Positions 5,764 to 8,195 of a stretch of DNA of 8,195 nucleotides are shown piece after piece (within the stretch, counting starts at the first letter, position 1; every line of letters starts with the position of its first letter). The stretch comes from Coleofasciculus sp. S288 (GTDB taxonomy: Bacteria; Cyanobacteriota; Cyanobacteriia; Cyanobacteriales; Coleofasciculaceae): positions 1 to 8,195 of the forward strand of contig JAIUYC010000120.1 of NCBI GenBank assembly GCA_020216575.1, in the 5' to 3' direction. The position numbers and the translations under genes are program-made. The notes under the pieces are model-generated. The model had not been told where the DNA came from and did not search any database. It saw nothing but the letters and a program-made list of their open reading frames with translations.

Positions 5764-5942
5764 CGTGTTTCCTCCTGAGATTGTTGATGAATTTCCTGTT
5801 GCTGCTGTCGGCATTCATCAGCCGCCGCGTCGAGTAATGCGTTCCCCTCTGCCAACATTTCAGGGGTCATGGGCATGGTTGCAAGCTGGTTCAAATAGTT
5901 CATCAACGCTTGCTGCTTGGGTGTTAATTCGGGCTGTGTCAT
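5760..5942 (-). CDS. Very small Gln-rich helical protein
   Basis: A 60-aa protein from an ATG at 5942; an in-frame TTG two codons earlier (5948) is a possible alternative. AAGGA lies 11 bases before the ATG or five before the TTG. Residues 7-40 are rich in Met, Leu, Ala and Gln and look like two helices (QQALMNYLNQLATM and PEMLAEGNALLDAA). The tail is almost only Gln, Glu and His (RQQQQEIHQQSQEE). No known family. It starts 14 bases after the previous gene and overlaps the next by four bases, so it is part of the operon. A role as a small adaptor is only a guess. Confidence 0.55.
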   Translation of the reverse strand: MTQPELTPKQQALMNYLNQLATMPMTPEMLAEGNALLDAAADECRQQQQEIHQQSQEETR

Positions 5943-5956
5943 GATCAAAAAAGTCC

Positions 5957-6196
5957 TTAATCTCTCGTTGTGGTTGGGGCAAGGCCAGCACTGGGAGTCT
6001 CCAATTCATCAGCGCTGGCTTTTGATTTCTGGGCTTCGTGCAGATTCGCATCCTGCCAAGCCATGATTTCGTTGAGGTGTTGTAGAACTGGAGTCCAATT
6101 ATTAGATGCGATCGCCTCAATCGCTAATCCTTCTAGTTCGTTGAGGAAGCCCTCATGTTCTTGTGAGATTTCAGCCGCTAATTCTGGATCAATCAT
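5957..6196 (-). CDS. Small acidic helical protein
   Basis: A 79-aa protein. The ATG at 6196 has AAAGGAG seven bases before it, so it is preferred to an upstream start at 6214. Residues 5-55 are acidic and helical with regular Leu, Ile and Ala spacing (FLNELEGLAIEAIA, VLQHLNEIMAW). Residues 56-79 are a polar, probably unstructured tail. No known motif, no membrane segment and no family that I recognise. It follows the parR-like gene after a 119-base gap that holds no gene and only weak hairpins, and precedes three overlapping small genes. Confidence 0.6.
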   Translation of the reverse strand: MIDPELAAEISQEHEGFLNELEGLAIEAIASNNWTPVLQHLNEIMAWQDANLHEAQKSKASADELETPSAGLAPTTTRD

Positions 6197-6315
6197 CTTT
6201 TTTCTCCTTTGCAAACTACGGCGTTAGCCGCTTCAATTGAGTCTGCAATGCCTTAATCCCAGAAAGGGAGATTGGCTGCTTGCTATTGAGTTTTCGAGGT
6301 TCAGTGGGACTTAGG

Positions 6316-6582
6316 CTAAAGCCCTGTCAAGGGTTCGTCAAAGGAGAAATCAGATTCTGTTTGTGGGGATGCAATCGCTTGCTGTCCTATATCTGGTAGA
6401 GGCTCAGCCTTGGCATAGGTTGGGCTGATTGGTTGAACTTCCCAGGTTTCTTCTAGGTGTTTGCTGTACCGAGAAAACAGCACATTGATAACCTCGGTGA
6501 CGCTCCCCAGTTTCGTTATTTCTTGCAGCTTTTCGGCTTTTTCTAAGGCTGCACCTCTGAGTACAATTCGTGCCTGTGTCAT
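6316..6582 (-). CDS. parR: ParR-like ribbon-helix-helix partition adaptor
   Basis: An 88-aa protein. Residues 3-44 fit an RHH fold: strand ARIVLRG (4-10), helix 11-24, a turn, and helix VTEVINVLFSRYSKHL (28-43). The rest is a Pro-rich acidic tail (45-88). In type II plasmid segregation an RHH protein (ParR) coats the centromere through its N-terminus and contacts the ParM filament through its C-terminus; size, layout and position directly after parM fit this. The ATG at 6582 overlaps the parM stop by one base (TGATG); a GTG at 6585 would give one extra Met and a four-base overlap. The ribosome site is weak, so translation is probably coupled to parM. The symbol rests on context, since RHH proteins are too short and divergent to name from sequence alone. 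Confidence 0.7.
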   Translation of the reverse strand: MTQARIVLRGAALEKAEKLQEITKLGSVTEVINVLFSRYSKHLEETWEVQPISPTYAKAEPLPDIGQQAIASPQTESDFSFDEPLTGL

Positions 6583-7580
6583 CACAACACCATCCCTGCA
6601 ATACTGATATTCTGAGAGTTTGGAGCGACCTTAAAACGTCCTTTTGTGGCCTCTTCAATTGGCTTTGCTAGAGGGGCTGAACCACCAATAATCAGCACTT
6701 CGCCAACTTGGTCGAAATACTGTCCCCAAGCGGTTCTGAGCATGGCTCGAATCTCTTCTAACCAGCTATCACGGCACTTCTCAAACAAATGGGCAAAGTT
6801 CGCACCGCTCACCCCAACTTGGTAGGAGCCATCCGCGATCGCGTCCATAATTTGAGCCAAGTCTTGAGACTGATTAGTGACTGGCATCAATGCAGCATCA
6901 ATCTTTTTGGCTAACTGGAATGTGCCGGGGACAATCACATCGGCAAGCCGCATCAGATTGCCGCTGGGGGAATATAAGCGACCGATGCCAGTTCCACCAC
7001 CTAAATCCAGAATGCCGTTGATGTGCTTCAGTGATTTGTACAAGTTCTTAGCACAGGCATAGCGGTAGGCAGGACGAGTTTCGTCAACCGGCTCAACTTC
7101 CCGAACGACGGCATGGATAGTTTCGCCGTTGCGCCGGAAGTAGTAAGTATCAGCCAACCCCTTCAGGAGTTCCACATTTTCAGCATTCCGGGCGTCGGGC
7201 AAGGCGACTCGGAGGTAGTCGAAGATAACGGTACTACTTCCAGGTAACGGTTCAAGCGCCCCGTAAACAAGCCGTTTTGCCATTTCGCACTTATTACCCG
7301 TAAACGCGCTAACACCCTTCTGCCGTTGTGCCTCTGCGCCAACAATGAAGCGTTCGGTAATATCGCCGGAATTGTTTAGCACTTCAACCAAAACAGAGTG
7401 CTGATCGGGTTGTGCTTCCTCCCAATCCTCAAGCATTTTGATGCAGCTGGGGATGGTTTTGATGGCGTTATTCGGGCTAATCCACTGTGTTGTGCGGTTT
7501 CCTGCATCCAATACCGCGATAGGTCGCTTAATGGCTGGCATCGGTGCGTTGGTGACGTTCTGCGTCAATGTAGCGGTCAT
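6582..7580 (-). CDS. parM: ParM/StbA-type actin-like plasmid segregation ATPase
   Basis: A 332-aa protein; R1 ParM has 320. The actin-fold nucleotide motifs are visible in order: phosphate-1 VLDAGNRTTQW (23-33), phosphate-2 LDLGGGTG (191-198) and adenosine motif VLIIGGSAPL (295-304), with a ParM-like end (SIAGMVL). Proteins of this family polymerise with ATP and push plasmid copies apart. Asp 192 matches the catalytic Asp of R1 ParM. Two positions differ: the Lys expected at the end of phosphate-1 is Gln, and the Asp after the phosphate-2 Gly/Thr run is not kept, so nucleotide handling may differ. A polar tail of about 20 residues precedes the first strand. The ATG at 7580 has GAGGA eight bases before it. 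It is the first gene of the leftward block and is coupled to the RHH gene that follows. Confidence 0.85.
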   Translation of the reverse strand: MTATLTQNVTNAPMPAIKRPIAVLDAGNRTTQWISPNNAIKTIPSCIKMLEDWEEAQPDQHSVLVEVLNNSGDITERFIVGAEAQRQKGVSAFTGNKCEMAKRLVYGALEPLPGSSTVIFDYLRVALPDARNAENVELLKGLADTYYFRRNGETIHAVVREVEPVDETRPAYRYACAKNLYKSLKHINGILDLGGGTGIGRLYSPSGNLMRLADVIVPGTFQLAKKIDAALMPVTNQSQDLAQIMDAIADGSYQVGVSGANFAHLFEKCRDSWLEEIRAMLRTAWGQYFDQVGEVLIIGGSAPLAKPIEEATKGRFKVAPNSQNISIAGMVL

Positions 7581-7731
7581 GATTTTAGTCCTCTTAAATT
7601 GGATGAAATGCTTAACTGGTAAAGCTTTGAGAATGGTTGCAACTCGTTGGTAGCCATGCGAAATCTGCGACGTGGTATGTCTGCAATGAGTCGAATTTGG
7701 CTTGCTGCTGACTTTTTGCGTCTATGGGTGT

Positions 7732-7760
7732 AGCATAGCGTTTATACATAATTATGTAAA
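7732..7760 (-). promoter_or_regulatory. Candidate parM promoter
   Basis: On the minus strand TTTACA (7755-7760; five of six bases of the -35 consensus) and TATGCT (7732-7737; four of six) are separated by 17 bases. Transcription would start near 7725, leaving a leader of about 145 bases before parM. The 14-bp palindrome at 7745-7758 covers the -35 box and the spacer, so a bound RHH protein would repress it. Confidence 0.45.
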
Positions 7761-7831
7761 TACACAAAAACAGAGAAAGTTGAGGAGGACAAACGCAGAT
7801 GAGACGATAAGGGGTAAGTACACAAAACAGA
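7745..7831. promoter_or_regulatory. Palindrome and direct repeats in the divergent parM/RHH region
   Basis: TACATAATTATGTA (7745-7758) is a perfect 14-bp palindrome. TACACAAAAACAGA (7761-7774) and TACACAAAACAGA (7819-7831) are near-identical direct repeats 58 bp apart that flank the minigene at 7799. The region separates parM from the rightward RHH gene and is where type II systems often place operator and centromere. I do not see a long iteron array like R1 parC, so the centromere assignment stays open. Confidence 0.45.
7799..7810 (+). other. Three-codon leader minigene (Met-Arg-Arg-stop)
   Basis: A strong ribosome site GAGGAGG (7782-7788) precedes ATG AGA CGA TAA by ten bases. The real RHH gene starts 22 bases further on at 7833 with no visible ribosome site of its own, and an in-frame stop at 7815 excludes an upstream start. 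The minigene may collect ribosomes that reinitiate at 7833, making RHH translation depend on it. AGA and CGA are often rare arginine codons in bacteria. Confidence 0.4.
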
Positions 7832-7832
7832 T

Positions 7833-8084
7833 ATGCCCCGAAAGAAGCGAGACGAGAGACTAAACCTAACAGTCGAAGAGACACTCAAGCGTCAGTTTGA
7901 GGTTGTGTGTGCTTGGAAGGGGGTAAGTATGAGTGAGGGCGCTCAACAAGCACTCGCAGATTGGGTTCAAAAGAATGCAAGCCCGGAACTACTCAATGCG
8001 CTTCAGAACAAACCAAATGACGAACCCCCCGTCGCGCCTGTTGCTGGAGGCAAAGTAAAACGCGGGAAAGGGAGTGAGGAGTGA
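7833..8084 (+). CDS. Second ribbon-helix-helix protein (CopG/Arc type)
   Basis: An 83-aa protein. Residues 7-48 fit the RHH fold: strand DERLNLTV (7-14), helix EETLKRQFEVVCAWKG (15-30) and helix SMSEGAQQALADWVQK (32-47). A Pro-rich stretch (61-69) leads to a basic tail (KVKRGKG, 74-80) that may add unspecific DNA contacts. The ATG at 7833 is the only start possible, since a stop lies in frame at 7815; no ribosome site is visible, so expression may depend on the leader minigene. The stop overlaps the GTG of the next gene by four bases, the same layout as at 977-1458. It diverges from parM and is a candidate repressor of the parM promoter. It lacks the coiled coil of the RHH protein at 977. Confidence 0.8.
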   Translation: MPRKKRDERLNLTVEETLKRQFEVVCAWKGVSMSEGAQQALADWVQKNASPELLNALQNKPNDEPPVAPVAGGKVKRGKGSEE

Positions 8085-8195
8085 CTGACGAACAATTACA
8101 GGAGATGCGATCGCGCATCGCAGAACTTGAGGAGCGTGACGCGGATTTCGCCCGGAAGTCCAACTTGCTCTTAGATGAGATTATTGTGACTCGCT
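8081..8195 (+). CDS. Coiled-coil partner of the second RHH gene (partial)
   Basis: The frame opens at a GTG (8081) that overlaps the RHH stop (GTGA), with GGGAG and GAGGA-type ribosome signals just before it, and stays open for 38 codons to the window edge. The start reads MTDEQLQEMRSRIAELEERD and continues with charged helical sequence (RKSNLLLDEIIVTR), probably a coiled coil. The function is unknown. The overlap and the charged helical nature parallel the 64-aa gene at 1264-1458, though the sequences are not obviously related. Confidence 0.6.
   Translation, partial: MTDEQLQEMRSRIAELEERDADFARKSNLLLDEIIVTR

Larger units (their letters stand above)
59..8114. repeat. Eight dispersed HIP1 octamers
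   Basis: GCGATCGC begins at 59, 602, 818, 2240, 2473, 6108, 6835 and 8107. This palindrome is strongly over-represented in many cyanobacterial genomes and their resident plasmids. The stretch 2481-6107, which covers most of the ATPase gene, the membrane genes and several small genes, has none; this may be chance or a sign of different ancestry. Confidence 0.8.

Noticed and set aside
5763..5814. Longer start for the 94-aa protein at 5814
   Set aside because: The ATG at 5763 has AGGAGG seven bases upstream and an ATGA overlap with the previous gene.
7612..7884. Leftward 90-aa frame across the divergent region
   Set aside because: It runs through the parM promoter and the start of the second RHH gene, is not preceded by a ribosome site and has no plausible domain.

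Overview
The window looks like a piece of a cyanobacterial plasmid. Eight copies of the octamer GCGATCGC (HIP1), which is typical of cyanobacterial genomes, occur in 8.2 kb. The gene content is plasmid-like: an actin-like segregation ATPase (ParM/StbA type), three ribbon-helix-helix (RHH) proteins, a membrane-anchored P-loop ATPase and many small genes I do not recognise. I see no rRNA, tRNA, CRISPR array, transposase or replication initiator.

Layout. (1) 1-786: a leftward gene cut by the window edge, with a coiled-coil start, an acidic linker and a Cys-rich core. (2) 787-976: a divergent control region with nine CTAG tetramers, mostly 11-12 bp apart, and a 10-bp inverted repeat just before the next gene. 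(3) 977-1458: a rightward pair, an RHH protein with a coiled coil and a 64-aa partner that overlaps it by 4 bases, ending at a bidirectional terminator. (4) 7580 down to 1556: a long leftward block. It starts with parM and a parR-like RHH gene, then four small unknown genes, most of them coupled by overlaps. A hairpin and terminator module at 5002-5090 follows, then two membrane proteins, another hairpin, a 627-aa ATPase (membrane segment, P-loop, probable winged helix) and a 77-aa membrane protein. (5) 7581-7832: a divergent control region with a promoter for parM, a 14-bp palindrome, a direct repeat and a three-codon minigene. (6) 7833-8195: a second rightward RHH gene with an overlapping partner, cut by the right edge.

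How the parts may work together (inference). ParM and its RHH adaptor would segregate the plasmid. The ATPase has the domain order of a reduced FtsK-like DNA translocase, and with the membrane proteins upstream it could form a membrane-bound DNA-handling complex. The two RHH-plus-partner cassettes may be autoregulators of the block between them or small segregation modules. The best candidates for something undescribed are the helically phased CTAG array with its RHH gene, and the small-gene, membrane-protein and ATPase block that follows parMR.
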